Assembly: GCA_024280875.1 (NCBI GenBank)
Contig: JAJRPH010000127.1
Coordinates: forward strand, 1 to 8,418
Reading direction: 5' to 3'
Length of the DNA stretch: 8,418 nt
Source of the DNA: Deltaproteobacteria bacterium
Lineage (GTDB): Bacteria > Desulfobacterota > Desulfobacteria > Desulfobacterales > Desulfosalsimonadaceae
Positions within the stretch are counted from its first letter, which is position 1. Each line of letters opens with the position of its first letter. Shown here piece after piece: positions 1-5,931 of the stretch. The position numbers and the translations under genes were made by a program. The notes beneath the pieces were generated by a model, which saw only the letters and a program-made list of their open reading frames with translations, was not told the origin of the DNA and did not search any database.

Positions 1-594
1 AATCGGGACGATATTCAACGCAGACCACTCGCCGATAATCACCTCAATGGTAAAAACCAGTCCGGCAATAGGCGCATTAAAGATGGCGGCCAGCGCGCCA
101 GCCGTGCCGCAACCGACAAGTGCGACGCGCTGCCGGTCATTTAAAGAGAAAAATTGAGCGATATTTGAGCCAATGGCCGCGCCGCTCATTACCACCGGGG
201 CTTCCGGTCCGGCCGATCCCCCGCTGCCGATGGTTAAACAACTTGAAATCAACCGCGAAAAACTGGATCGGAAACGCATCAGTCCGCCATAAAGGGAAAC
301 GCTGTAAACCACTTCCGGTACACCGTGCCCGGCTCCTTCCTTGATTATTCTTTCAAGAAACAGAGAAGACAAAGCCGCACCGATTCCCGGCATAATAAAT
401 GCCCACCACAAATGCCGGTAATGTCCCAGCAGCTCGAACATGGTGCCCAACCCCCGGTTCAGCGCAAGTGCGGCCAAACCGCTGCAGGAACCGACCAATG
501 CTCCGAGGATGATCAGAATCAATCGATCATCAAAATGAAAAGACAACCACCGAGATGGATATCTTCTTATATTTAATCTTTTAAAAAATTTCAC
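1..594 (-). CDS. CLC-family chloride channel/antiporter, N-terminal part (3' end beyond the left edge)
   Basis: The complement reads without a stop for 198 codons and leaves the window at base 1. It encodes the first part of a CLC-type membrane protein that moves chloride, by channel or Cl-/H+ exchange, across the inner membrane. A short basic N-terminus is followed by a hydrophobic helix (about residues 24-45). Three CLC signatures follow in order: GAGHGVPEV (87-95, the GSGIP-type anion-binding loop), GSGGSAGPEAP (123-133) and GCGTAGALAAIFNAPIAG (161-178). The motif usually written GREGP is GPEAP here, so the gating glutamate is kept as E131 while its neighbours differ. The GTG at 594 is chosen because the hydrophobic core starts shortly after it and the frame further upstream runs into a repeat. 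No clear Shine-Dalgarno is visible, so the start is uncertain. The gene lies downstream of the HTH-EIIA gene on the same strand, separated by repeat A. Any C-terminal CBS or TrkA-C domain would be outside the window. Confidence 0.9.
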   Translation of the reverse strand, partial: MKFFKRLNIRRYPSRWLSFHFDDRLILIILGALVGSCSGLAALALNRGLGTMFELLGHYRHLWWAFIMPGIGAALSSLFLERIIKEGAGHGVPEVVYSVSLYGGLMRFRSSFSRLISSCLTIGSGGSAGPEAPVVMSGAAIGSNIAQFFSLNDRQRVALVGCGTAGALAAIFNAPIAGLVFTIEVIIGEWSALNIVPI

Positions 595-603
595 GACATA
601 AAA

Positions 604-772
604 TTGATACACTCGTAAAAAGTCAGATTCCGATGGCAAAGAAAAAAGCTCCACCAATCTTATGAAATTGGTGAGGCGCGCAAATCCTGTGTGATGAGTT
701 GTACTTATCGTACCATGAAGAAACGAAGGATGAAGCGCAACAAAAAATTTGGACTTTTTACGAAGCCATCAA
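604..772. repeat. MITE-like inverted-terminal-repeat element, copy A
   Basis: A stretch of about 169 bases is bounded by inverted ends. TCGTAAAAAGTC (613-624) and GACTTTTTACGA (752-763) are perfect complements over 12 bases. The match extends outward with interruptions to 604 and 772 (about 17 of 21 positions), both ends finishing in ATCAA read outward. Inside lies a CACCAAT/ATTGGTG hairpin (652-658 and 667-673). No transposase-sized frame is present, so it would be non-autonomous. A diverged relative with the same ends and the same core lies at 1671-1928. No target-site duplication is obvious. It fills most of the gap between the CLC gene and the HTH-EIIA gene. Confidence 0.72.
641..673 (-). 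terminator. Terminator-like hairpin inside repeat A, minus-strand orientation
   Basis: On the minus strand CACCAAT and ATTGGTG form a perfect 7-bp stem with an 8-base loop, extendable past one bulged G. After GAGC comes a run of six T (bases 642-647). It lies 128 bases beyond the stop of the HTH-EIIA gene and about 50 bases before the CLC start. It could therefore end the upstream transcript and separate the two genes. The stem is short and AT-containing and the T-run is offset by four bases, so strength is uncertain. Confidence 0.45.
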
Positions 773-800
773 AATTCAGCACAATCTTTATCTAAAACGT

Positions 801-1493
801 TTAAAACTTTGCAGGTGAGTCAAACCGCTGGTCCAGTTCTTCCATTTTTTTTAAAAAAACCTCAGGATCCTGAGCATGGTTTAAAAATTCTATAAATTCT
901 TCATCCCTCAGGCAAAAAGAAAGCCTAGCCAGCAAATGGAGATGCCGCTTTGAGGACGGACAGATGAGAAAGAATAAAACAAAAACCGGCTGACGGTCTA
1001 CCGCTTTATAATCCACCGGATTTTTAAGAAAACAGGTGGTAATAAAGGCCGGGATCTCTCCATAGTCCAATGGTGTCCGGGGATGAGGGATTGCCACACC
1101 CTTGCCAATACCGGTGGACATCAATTCTTCCCTTGCCAGCAGACTCTCAAGCAGGGTTTCTCTTTGGCCTTTTGTATCAAAACAGCTGATGCAATTCATC
1201 CCGGCCCGTATGACTTCTTCGACGGATTCACCTTCTATATTGTAATAGATACCGCCGCGTGCCATTGCCGAACTCAGATTGTCCACCTGATCTTCAGGCG
1301 CCTGTTGGACCTCAACACCCTGCGGTGTGTATGTCAGATTATTGCCATCAGCCCACTTTTTCAATGATGAATAGCTGAAAATACAATGATTTCCCTTTAA
1401 TCGAACCGGGATTCTGCCCTGCCTGATCCACCGTTCAACGGTGTTGGGAGGAATATTTAAGGCGGTGGCCAGCTCTTGTAACTGAAGTTTCAA
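801..1493 (-). CDS. HTH (excisionase/MerR-like) DNA-binding domain fused to PTS EIIA (PtsN/fructose type)
   Basis: This 230-aa protein has two domains. Residues 1-50 form a winged-helix module of the excisionase type: a helix-turn-helix (ELATALNIPPNTVERWIRQG, residues 7-26) and then a short wing. After a linker (about 51-80), residues 82-225 match the EIIA domain of the mannitol/fructose/PtsN family. The phospho-accepting histidine is H137 in GVAIPHPR, and a second conserved histidine lies in SKRHLHLLARLS (181-192). In this family EIIA takes phosphate from HPr or NPr. With no EIIB or EIIC nearby, a regulatory role is more likely than sugar uptake: a DNA-binding protein whose state follows phosphorylation. 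The start is TTG at 1493, because the HTH begins at once and no in-frame ATG or GTG precedes it back to an upstream stop. No good Shine-Dalgarno is seen. It is flanked by repeats A and B. Confidence 0.88.
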   Translation of the reverse strand: MKLQLQELATALNIPPNTVERWIRQGRIPVRLKGNHCIFSYSSLKKWADGNNLTYTPQGVEVQQAPEDQVDNLSSAMARGGIYYNIEGESVEEVIRAGMNCISCFDTKGQRETLLESLLAREELMSTGIGKGVAIPHPRTPLDYGEIPAFITTCFLKNPVDYKAVDRQPVFVLFFLICPSSKRHLHLLARLSFCLRDEEFIEFLNHAQDPEVFLKKMEELDQRFDSPAKF

Positions 1494-1670
1494 AATTAAA
1501 ACACGCTGTCTGTTTTCTATAGGTTTTAAGTTTCCATATTCAAATGCGAAAAAAATCTAAAAAAGAGAAGATTGTCTTGTTATAGCTATTTTGGCTGGAA
1601 ATCAATATAATTTATAAACTTGGCATTCCTCTACAGATCAAAAATTCCATTTAACTCAAATGATCTATTC
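1494..1670. other. AT-rich intergenic stretch between the HTH-EIIA gene and repeat B
   Basis: This is the part of the 432-base gap (1494-1925) not occupied by repeat B. It is AT-rich and should hold the promoter of the minus-strand HTH-EIIA gene. I found only weak -10-like boxes with poor or badly spaced -35 partners, and no palindrome or RNA fold that I would defend. No coding frame with a start and ribosome binding site is visible on either strand. Confidence 0.5.
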
Positions 1671-1928
1671 TTCATACTCCCGTAAAAAGTATCTATTTTG
1701 GCACGAGATGGCTGAGTTAAAAGTTCCACCAATCCCATAAAATTTGGCAAGGCGTAGTGGTTTCTCAGGCCCGAAATCATACATGTAGTATCTTGAGTGT
1801 ATGAAAAAACGCTACAACGCAGTAAATGGGACTTCTATGTAACTTCATAACCATTTGAAATGATGGACAAGTTATTTTCTGGTACAGTGGTGATTCGTCA
1901 CCATGAAAAGCTTTTTACGCAGCCATCA
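1671..1928. repeat. MITE-like inverted-terminal-repeat element, copy B (diverged, apparently composite)
   Basis: The left end (1671-1690) ends in CGTAAAAAGT and agrees with the left end of copy A at about 17 of 20 positions. The right end (about 1911-1928) reads CTTTTTACGCAGCCATCA, matching copy A's right end with one change. The inner core CCACCAAT (1727-1734), followed by AAGGCG (1749-1754), is shared with copy A. Copy B is longer. GGGACTTCTATGTAACTTCAT (around 1828-1848) looks like a decayed right end, and a second right-end fragment including TGGTGA-TTCG-TCACCA (1888-1903) follows. It fills the gap between the HD gene and the HTH-EIIA gene, and its right end covers the HD gene's stop codon. 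It carries no transposase frame. Confidence 0.6.
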
Positions 1929-2477
1929 TTCTTCATATCCGTCCATCCACCAGGCATCCCATGGGGTCGACATGATTTCTTTTGCCAGCTGTTTCCCGAT
2001 ATCTGTTTTTAACCGTTGCCGGACCACCGGCAGCCATTGATCCGGACTTTTATGCCCGATGTCAGCAATGGATTTTAAATTCAGAATAAATGACAGCTGA
2101 TCCGCATCATATGCCATCATGGATTCATCTGTCTCCTGTTCGTTAAATTCCGTTATCAGCCCGGCCATGGATTGACCAAACGGCAGGTTCCGGGTTGCAT
2201 CCGCTACGGCTTTATCCTCATCAGCGGTCACGTATTTTTTCTGCACATAATTCTGGTCCCCGATTCTGGCTTCCGGAAAATCATGCACCAGGCACATGGA
2301 TATCAGCCGGAATGAATCAATTCCCGGCGCCAACATAGACATTACATAAGCGATAAACGTTGTGCTAAATGAATGCTCCGCCACCGATTCTTTTCCAGCA
2401 CCCAGAAAATGGAACCCTGTCCTGGGAATGTTTTTCAATATGTTTGCCTCAAACAACAGTGCAGCAATATTTTTCAT
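1926..2477 (-). CDS. HD-domain phosphohydrolase, YfbR/HDDC2 (5'-deoxynucleotidase-like) type
   Basis: This 183-aa soluble protein of the HD superfamily fits the small YfbR/HDDC2 group, whose characterised members remove phosphate from (deoxy)nucleoside 5'-monophosphates using a divalent metal. Visible motifs are R19 in the N-terminal helix (IPRTGF), H35 in SVAEHSF, the paired H65-D66 with E69 in LVHDFPEA, and D124/D126 in AYDADQLSF. These supply the expected H...HD...D metal ligands, so the site looks complete. The length is close to the family norm of about 190-200. The ATG at 2477 has AAGGG six bases upstream and starts 23 bases after the rhomboid gene's stop, so the two are probably cotranscribed. 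The TGA stop (1926-1928) lies in the terminal repeat of element B, so the last residues or the stop may have been set by that insertion. The exact substrate cannot be told from sequence. Confidence 0.87.
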   Translation of the reverse strand: MKNIAALLFEANILKNIPRTGFHFLGAGKESVAEHSFSTTFIAYVMSMLAPGIDSFRLISMCLVHDFPEARIGDQNYVQKKYVTADEDKAVADATRNLPFGQSMAGLITEFNEQETDESMMAYDADQLSFILNLKSIADIGHKSPDQWLPVVRQRLKTDIGKQLAKEIMSTPWDAWWMDGYEE

Positions 2478-2500
2478 CTTCAGCCCTTATCCGTTAAATA

Positions 2501-3364
2501 TTATCCCTTTGACCAGGCCAGAAAAACAATAACCAAAGCGCCGGCCGCAGACAACCATTGAAAATTTTTTACAGGCGTTTTTTTGATAAACAAGGCATAT
2601 ACGCTCCCTAGCAGTATCCCGCAAAAAAAACCAAACAGGTGCGCCATGATATCGGTTTCAGCCCCCCCGGAACCGAGCAGCCCCAGAAGCGCCAATCCGC
2701 ATGCCATAGGTACCCACGCACTTTTAATTTTTTTCGAGGTGCGTTTATTCTTAAACCCCTGATAACCGGCCAATATACCGATCGCCCCAAATACTGCGGT
2801 TGAAGCGCCAATTGAAACATGTCCGCTCTCATACATGAATGCATTGGTCAGGTTTCCGGCAACTCCGCTGGTAAGGACCATCAGCCACCCGACTCCCCAA
2901 CCGGTTACGGAACATACCGCTGTTCCAAAAATAAAAATACCGATCATATTTCCGGCAAGATGCACTTCATCCTTGTGAAGCATTAACGCAGTCACCGATC
3001 GGTAATATTCGCCGTCAATGATCTTGACCGCAGATGCGCCGAACCGGTTAATGACCTCTTTTGCGTCACCTGAATTTTGAGCCAGCATATACCACAATAG
3101 AAGCATAATGGATACGATAATACCTGAAATGATGGTGCCTGCCCGGATCTCAACATTTTTTTCACTAAAATCCTGGCGGGCATTTTTATTCTCTTGAAAA
3201 TACAGCTCCATTGACCTAAGCGCCCGGTCGTAATGGGACTCATCAACCCAGACATCCCAACTGTTTTTACTTCTCGTAATCCGATGGGGCACTGCCGATG
3301 AAGACAGAACCAGAGCGCAAATGTCGGTCTGTTTTTGTGTTAAATTTTCAAAAAGGATATACAT
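2501..3364 (-). CDS. Rhomboid-family intramembrane serine protease
   Basis: This 287-aa inner-membrane protease has a cytoplasmic N-terminal region of about 75 residues followed by hydrophobic helices beginning near residue 76 and a last one near 268-284. Rhomboids cleave transmembrane segments of other proteins inside the bilayer with a Ser-His dyad. The serine is S188 in GASTAVFGAIG (186-196) and the histidine is H242 in MAHLFGFFCG (240-249). H135 and N139 in HLAGN, and N171 in VAGNL, match the oxyanion-hole residues of the family, so the enzyme looks active. The N-terminal segment (about 20-60) resembles the small alpha/beta domain preceding the core in GlpG-like rhomboids, although similarity is weak. 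The ATG at 3364 has no strong Shine-Dalgarno. The gene is first of a probable two-gene operon with the HD phosphohydrolase, and is divergent from htpG. No substrate is suggested by its neighbours. Confidence 0.92.
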   Translation of the reverse strand: MYILFENLTQKQTDICALVLSSSAVPHRITRSKNSWDVWVDESHYDRALRSMELYFQENKNARQDFSEKNVEIRAGTIISGIIVSIMLLLWYMLAQNSGDAKEVINRFGASAVKIIDGEYYRSVTALMLHKDEVHLAGNMIGIFIFGTAVCSVTGWGVGWLMVLTSGVAGNLTNAFMYESGHVSIGASTAVFGAIGILAGYQGFKNKRTSKKIKSAWVPMACGLALLGLLGSGGAETDIMAHLFGFFCGILLGSVYALFIKKTPVKNFQWLSAAGALVIVFLAWSKG

Positions 3365-3405
3365 GCATGGAATGCCATCATTTAAAAAATATTATTAATC
3401 AAAAT

Positions 3406-3434
3406 ATGATATAACATTTCGCCTGCAAGGACAA
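3406..3434 (-). promoter_or_regulatory. Candidate sigma-70-type promoter for the rhomboid-HD operon
   Basis: On the minus strand TTGTCC (3434-3429) and TATCAT (3411-3406) are separated by 17 bases, about 40 bases before the rhomboid ATG. Each hexamer has four or five consensus matches, but the region is AT-rich and such matches occur by chance. Confidence 0.35.
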
Positions 3435-3542
3435 CACTCATAATTATTGAAAACTTTGCACTTAGCAGCACTCAAAAAAAATAATTCAAAAAAACTTTTA
3501 TCTCCGCACTGTTTTCAATGGGCGCAAGTTATCCAGATAGAA

Positions 3543-3558
3543 TCCGCAATTCCGCAAT
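3543..3558. repeat. Tandem 8-bp direct repeat upstream of the htpG promoter
   Basis: TCCGCAAT occurs twice with no gap, ending four bases before the CTTGACA of the predicted htpG promoter. It could be a half-site pair for a regulator or chance. No known operator is recognised. Confidence 0.4.
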
Positions 3559-3562
3559 GGAG

Positions 3563-3591
3563 CTTGACAAATCAAAAATCGCACCCATTTT
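3563..3591 (+). promoter_or_regulatory. Sigma-32 (RpoH)-type heat-shock promoter of htpG
   Basis: CTTGACA (3563-3569) and ACCCATTTT (3583-3591) are 13 bases apart. They compare well with the RpoH consensus CTTGAAA, 11-15 bases, CCCCATNTA. The position, about 70 bases ahead of the ATG of an Hsp90 gene, is what a heat-shock promoter would need. TTGACA is also a perfect sigma-70 -35 box, but only weak -10 boxes lie at the right distance, so RpoH is the better reading. No full CIRCE inverted repeat is present. Confidence 0.62.
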
Positions 3592-3647
3592 ATAAAAAAA
3601 TCATCTCCAGCCTGTAATCATTCAAATAGTTTTAAAAAATAGAAATT

Positions 3648-3654
3648 AAAGGAG
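3648..3654 (+). promoter_or_regulatory. Consensus ribosome binding site of htpG
   Basis: AAAGGAG lies five bases before the ATG at 3660. It fixes that start and predicts strong translation, unlike the weak sites of most other genes here. Confidence 0.85.
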
Positions 3655-3659
3655 TCGAA

Positions 3660-5585
3660 ATGGAACGTAAAAAACAAACCCATGAATTTAAAACCGAAGT
3701 TAAACAGTTCATGCATTTAATCATCAATTCCTTGTATTCCAACAAGGAAATCTTCTTAAGGGAATTAATTTCAAACGCCTCGGACGCCATTGATCGACTT
3801 AGCTTTAAAGCACAGACCGATAACAAAATCCTTGGCAGCGACACGGATTATAAAATAAAAATCACTCCGGATAAGGAGAATAAGACCCTGACTATATCCG
3901 ATAACGGTATCGGCATGACCTATGATGAAATAGTCGAAAATATCGGCACCATTGCCCGCAGCGGAACCGCAGCGTTTATGAAAGCGATGGAAAATTCCAA
4001 CAACAAAGATACGTTGACGCCCGAACTCATCGGCCAATTCGGGGTCGGCTTTTACAGCGGATTTATTGTTGCCGACAAGATCACAATCATTACCCGGGTT
4101 GCCGGAGAGGAGACCGCGACTCAATGGGAGTCCACCGGTGACGGATCGTATACCATTGAACCGGTAACCAGAGATGCCAGAGGAACGGATGTTATTTTAT
4201 CGTTAAAAACAATGGAAAAAGATGAGCAGGATTTTACCGAAGAATGGACCATTCGTAACATTGTAAAAAAGCATTCAGACTTTGTCAGCTACCCCATTGT
4301 CATGGATGTGGAACATGACGAGTTTGAAACCGACGCAGAAGGCAAACAGGTTCTGGATAAAGACGGTAAACCCGTCAAAAAAGGGACTACTGTAAGCGAA
4401 GAGACCTTAAATTCGATGAAGGCGATATGGGCCAGGGATAAAAAGGATATTACTGAAGAAGAATACAAGGATTTCTACTCGCACATCAGCCACGACTGGA
4501 ACCCCCCGCTGACCCAACTCCATTTAAAACTTGAAGGCCTTACCGAGTACAACGCCCTTATATATATTCCTTCCCAGGCCCCCATGGATTTGTTCATGCC
4601 GGAAAGAAAACACGGGGTTCAGCTGTACTGCAGACGAGTCTTTATCATGGATGACTGCAAGGAATTAATTCCTGAATACCTTCGCTTTGTCAAGGGAGTT
4701 GTCGATGCCCCGGACTTAAACCTGAATATCAGCCGTGAAATTCTTCAGCAGGATGCGCTGGTCAGAAATATTCATAAAAACCTGGTCAAAAAAATCCTTG
4801 ATGCGCTGGATCACTTAGATGCTGAGAAATATGATAAATTCTACAATGAATTCGGTGCGGTCATCAAAGAAGGCATCCATTCCGACTGGGGCAACCGTGA
4901 AAAAGTCTCAAAGCTTGCACGTTATAAATCGACCAAATCCGACGGCAAATGGGTCTCTCTTCAGGAATATGTCAACAACATGAAACCGGATCAGGAAGAC
5001 ATCTATTATATAACCGGCGACAACCTCACATCCATACTCAACAGTCCGCACTTAGAGACCCTCAAAGAAAAAGATTTTGAAGTGCTTCTGATGACCGACC
5101 CGGTAGATGAGTTTGTCATTCAGTCCCTTCCGGAATTTGAAAAAAAGAAATTCAAAAGTGCGGAAAAAGGCGACCTTGGCCTTGATAAAGTGGATGAAGA
5201 GAAAAAAGAAATATTTTCGTCTTTATTTGAAAAAATCAAGTCTCTTCTGGAAGAGAAAATCAAAGACGTCAAACCCTCTTCCCATTTAAAAGACTCAGTT
5301 TCCTGTCTGTCCGGTGATTCGTATGACATGAGTGCCTACATGGAGAAACTGCTCAAATCGACAGGCCAATCCATGCCGGACTCAAAACGGATTCTTGAGC
5401 TGAATATCGGCCATCCGGTGATGGAAAAAATCCAGTCTATATATGAAAAGAACAATGATGACGATTCTTTAAAAGATTACAGCAACCTGCTGTATGATCT
5501 GGCAATTATCGGAGAAGGCGGAAAAATTGAAAATCCGGCACGATTCAGCAAAATTATCGGTGAAGTAATGGCCAAAGCACTTTAA
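3660..5585 (+). CDS. htpG: HtpG, bacterial Hsp90 molecular chaperone
   Basis: This 641-aa protein is close to the usual bacterial HtpG length (about 620-640). HtpG is a cytosolic dimeric ATP-driven chaperone that remodels partly folded clients, often with DnaK. The N-terminal GHKL ATPase domain (about 1-215) has the N-box ELISNASDAIDRL with catalytic E35 and Mg-binding N39. It also has DNGIGM (D81, the adenine-contacting Asp) and the glycine-rich lid motif GQFGVGFYSGF (125-135). A charged linker follows (about 218-250). The middle domain carries LYCRRVFIMDD and NISREILQQ with R359, the middle-domain arginine that contacts ATP gamma-phosphate. The C-terminal dimerisation domain (about 520-641) ends without MEEVD, as in bacteria. 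All key residues are present. It is apparently monocistronic, with an RpoH-like promoter, a consensus ribosome binding site and a strong terminator. It is divergent from the rhomboid operon. Confidence 0.98.
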   Translation: MERKKQTHEFKTEVKQFMHLIINSLYSNKEIFLRELISNASDAIDRLSFKAQTDNKILGSDTDYKIKITPDKENKTLTISDNGIGMTYDEIVENIGTIARSGTAAFMKAMENSNNKDTLTPELIGQFGVGFYSGFIVADKITIITRVAGEETATQWESTGDGSYTIEPVTRDARGTDVILSLKTMEKDEQDFTEEWTIRNIVKKHSDFVSYPIVMDVEHDEFETDAEGKQVLDKDGKPVKKGTTVSEETLNSMKAIWARDKKDITEEEYKDFYSHISHDWNPPLTQLHLKLEGLTEYNALIYIPSQAPMDLFMPERKHGVQLYCRRVFIMDDCKELIPEYLRFVKGVVDAPDLNLNISREILQQDALVRNIHKNLVKKILDALDHLDAEKYDKFYNEFGAVIKEGIHSDWGNREKVSKLARYKSTKSDGKWVSLQEYVNNMKPDQEDIYYITGDNLTSILNSPHLETLKEKDFEVLLMTDPVDEFVIQSLPEFEKKKFKSAEKGDLGLDKVDEEKKEIFSSLFEKIKSLLEEKIKDVKPSSHLKDSVSCLSGDSYDMSAYMEKLLKSTGQSMPDSKRILELNIGHPVMEKIQSIYEKNNDDDSLKDYSNLLYDLAIIGEGGKIENPARFSKIIGEVMAKAL

Positions 5586-5604
5586 TTATAATTTATATTT
5601 TTAT

Positions 5605-5654
5605 AACAGCCCGGGAACGTTTCATTCAAAACGTTCCCGGGCTGTTTTCTGCTA
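5605..5654 (+). terminator. Strong rho-independent terminator after htpG
   Basis: Bases 5605-5622 and 5629-5646 are perfect complements (18 bp, GC-rich centre CAGCCCGGGAACG) around a six-base loop CATTCA. The stem runs into TTTTCT. It starts 20 bases after the htpG stop and separates htpG from the response regulator cluster. Confidence 0.93.
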
Positions 5655-5723
5655 TTGCAAAGAAATCCTTTATTATCCCAATATTTATATTATTATTTCC
5701 AATACAGAACAAACCCTCACACC

Positions 5724-5745
5724 TTTAACGATTTAATCCGTTAAA
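5724..5745. promoter_or_regulatory. Inverted repeat, possible operator upstream of the response regulator
   Basis: TTTAACG (5724-5730) and CGTTAAA (5739-5745) form a perfect 7-bp inverted repeat with an 8-base spacer in an AT-rich leader. It lies upstream of the predicted promoter, where an activator could bind. No known regulator site is recognised and there is no T-run for termination. Confidence 0.3.
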
Positions 5746-5784
5746 TTATTTGTCAAGTTTACTATGATAAATGAATCTATGTTC

Positions 5785-5813
5785 TTCATGAATTAATCAG
5801 GATTTGATATAAT
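5785..5813 (+). promoter_or_regulatory. Extended -10 promoter of the response regulator cluster
   Basis: A perfect TATAAT (5808-5813) is preceded by TGA, giving the extended -10 form TGaTATAAT. A poor -35 (TTCATG, 5785-5790) lies 17 bases upstream. Transcription would start near 5820, giving a leader of about 110 bases before the ATG at 5932. The rest of the AT-rich 5647-5931 gap shows no coding frame. Confidence 0.5.
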
Positions 5814-5931
5814 CACTTGCAATTATATATGGATTAATTTATAGTGGATAGGATTAGATTGTAAAGTAATAGTATTACAAACATCTGCCGGGAATAATAA
5901 TTTAATCAACTCAAAATAAAAGCCATTTCAA

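Noticed and set aside
120..576. Two plus-strand open frames over the CLC gene
   Set aside because: They lie opposite a clearly recognisable CLC coding sequence, have no ribosome binding site and show no domain; they are shadows.
715..795. A 26-codon basic frame (starting MKKRRMKRNKK) in and beyond repeat A
   Set aside because: It has no ribosome binding site and lies in a repeat. Copy B has a different, shorter frame at the matching place, so coding conservation is absent.
3462..3474. TTAGCAGCACTC resembling a CIRCE half-site (TTAGCACTC)
   Set aside because: It has a three-base insertion and no GAGTGCTAA partner nearby, so HrcA control of htpG is not supported.
3771..4124. Minus-strand open frame inside htpG (and similar ones at 3632-3844 and 5120-5329)
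   Set aside because: They are antisense to a strongly conserved gene, have no domain and no translation signals.
5866..5878. GTAAT-AGT-ATTAC small palindrome in the response regulator leader
   Set aside because: Five-base arms in very AT-rich DNA are expected by chance; no supporting context.
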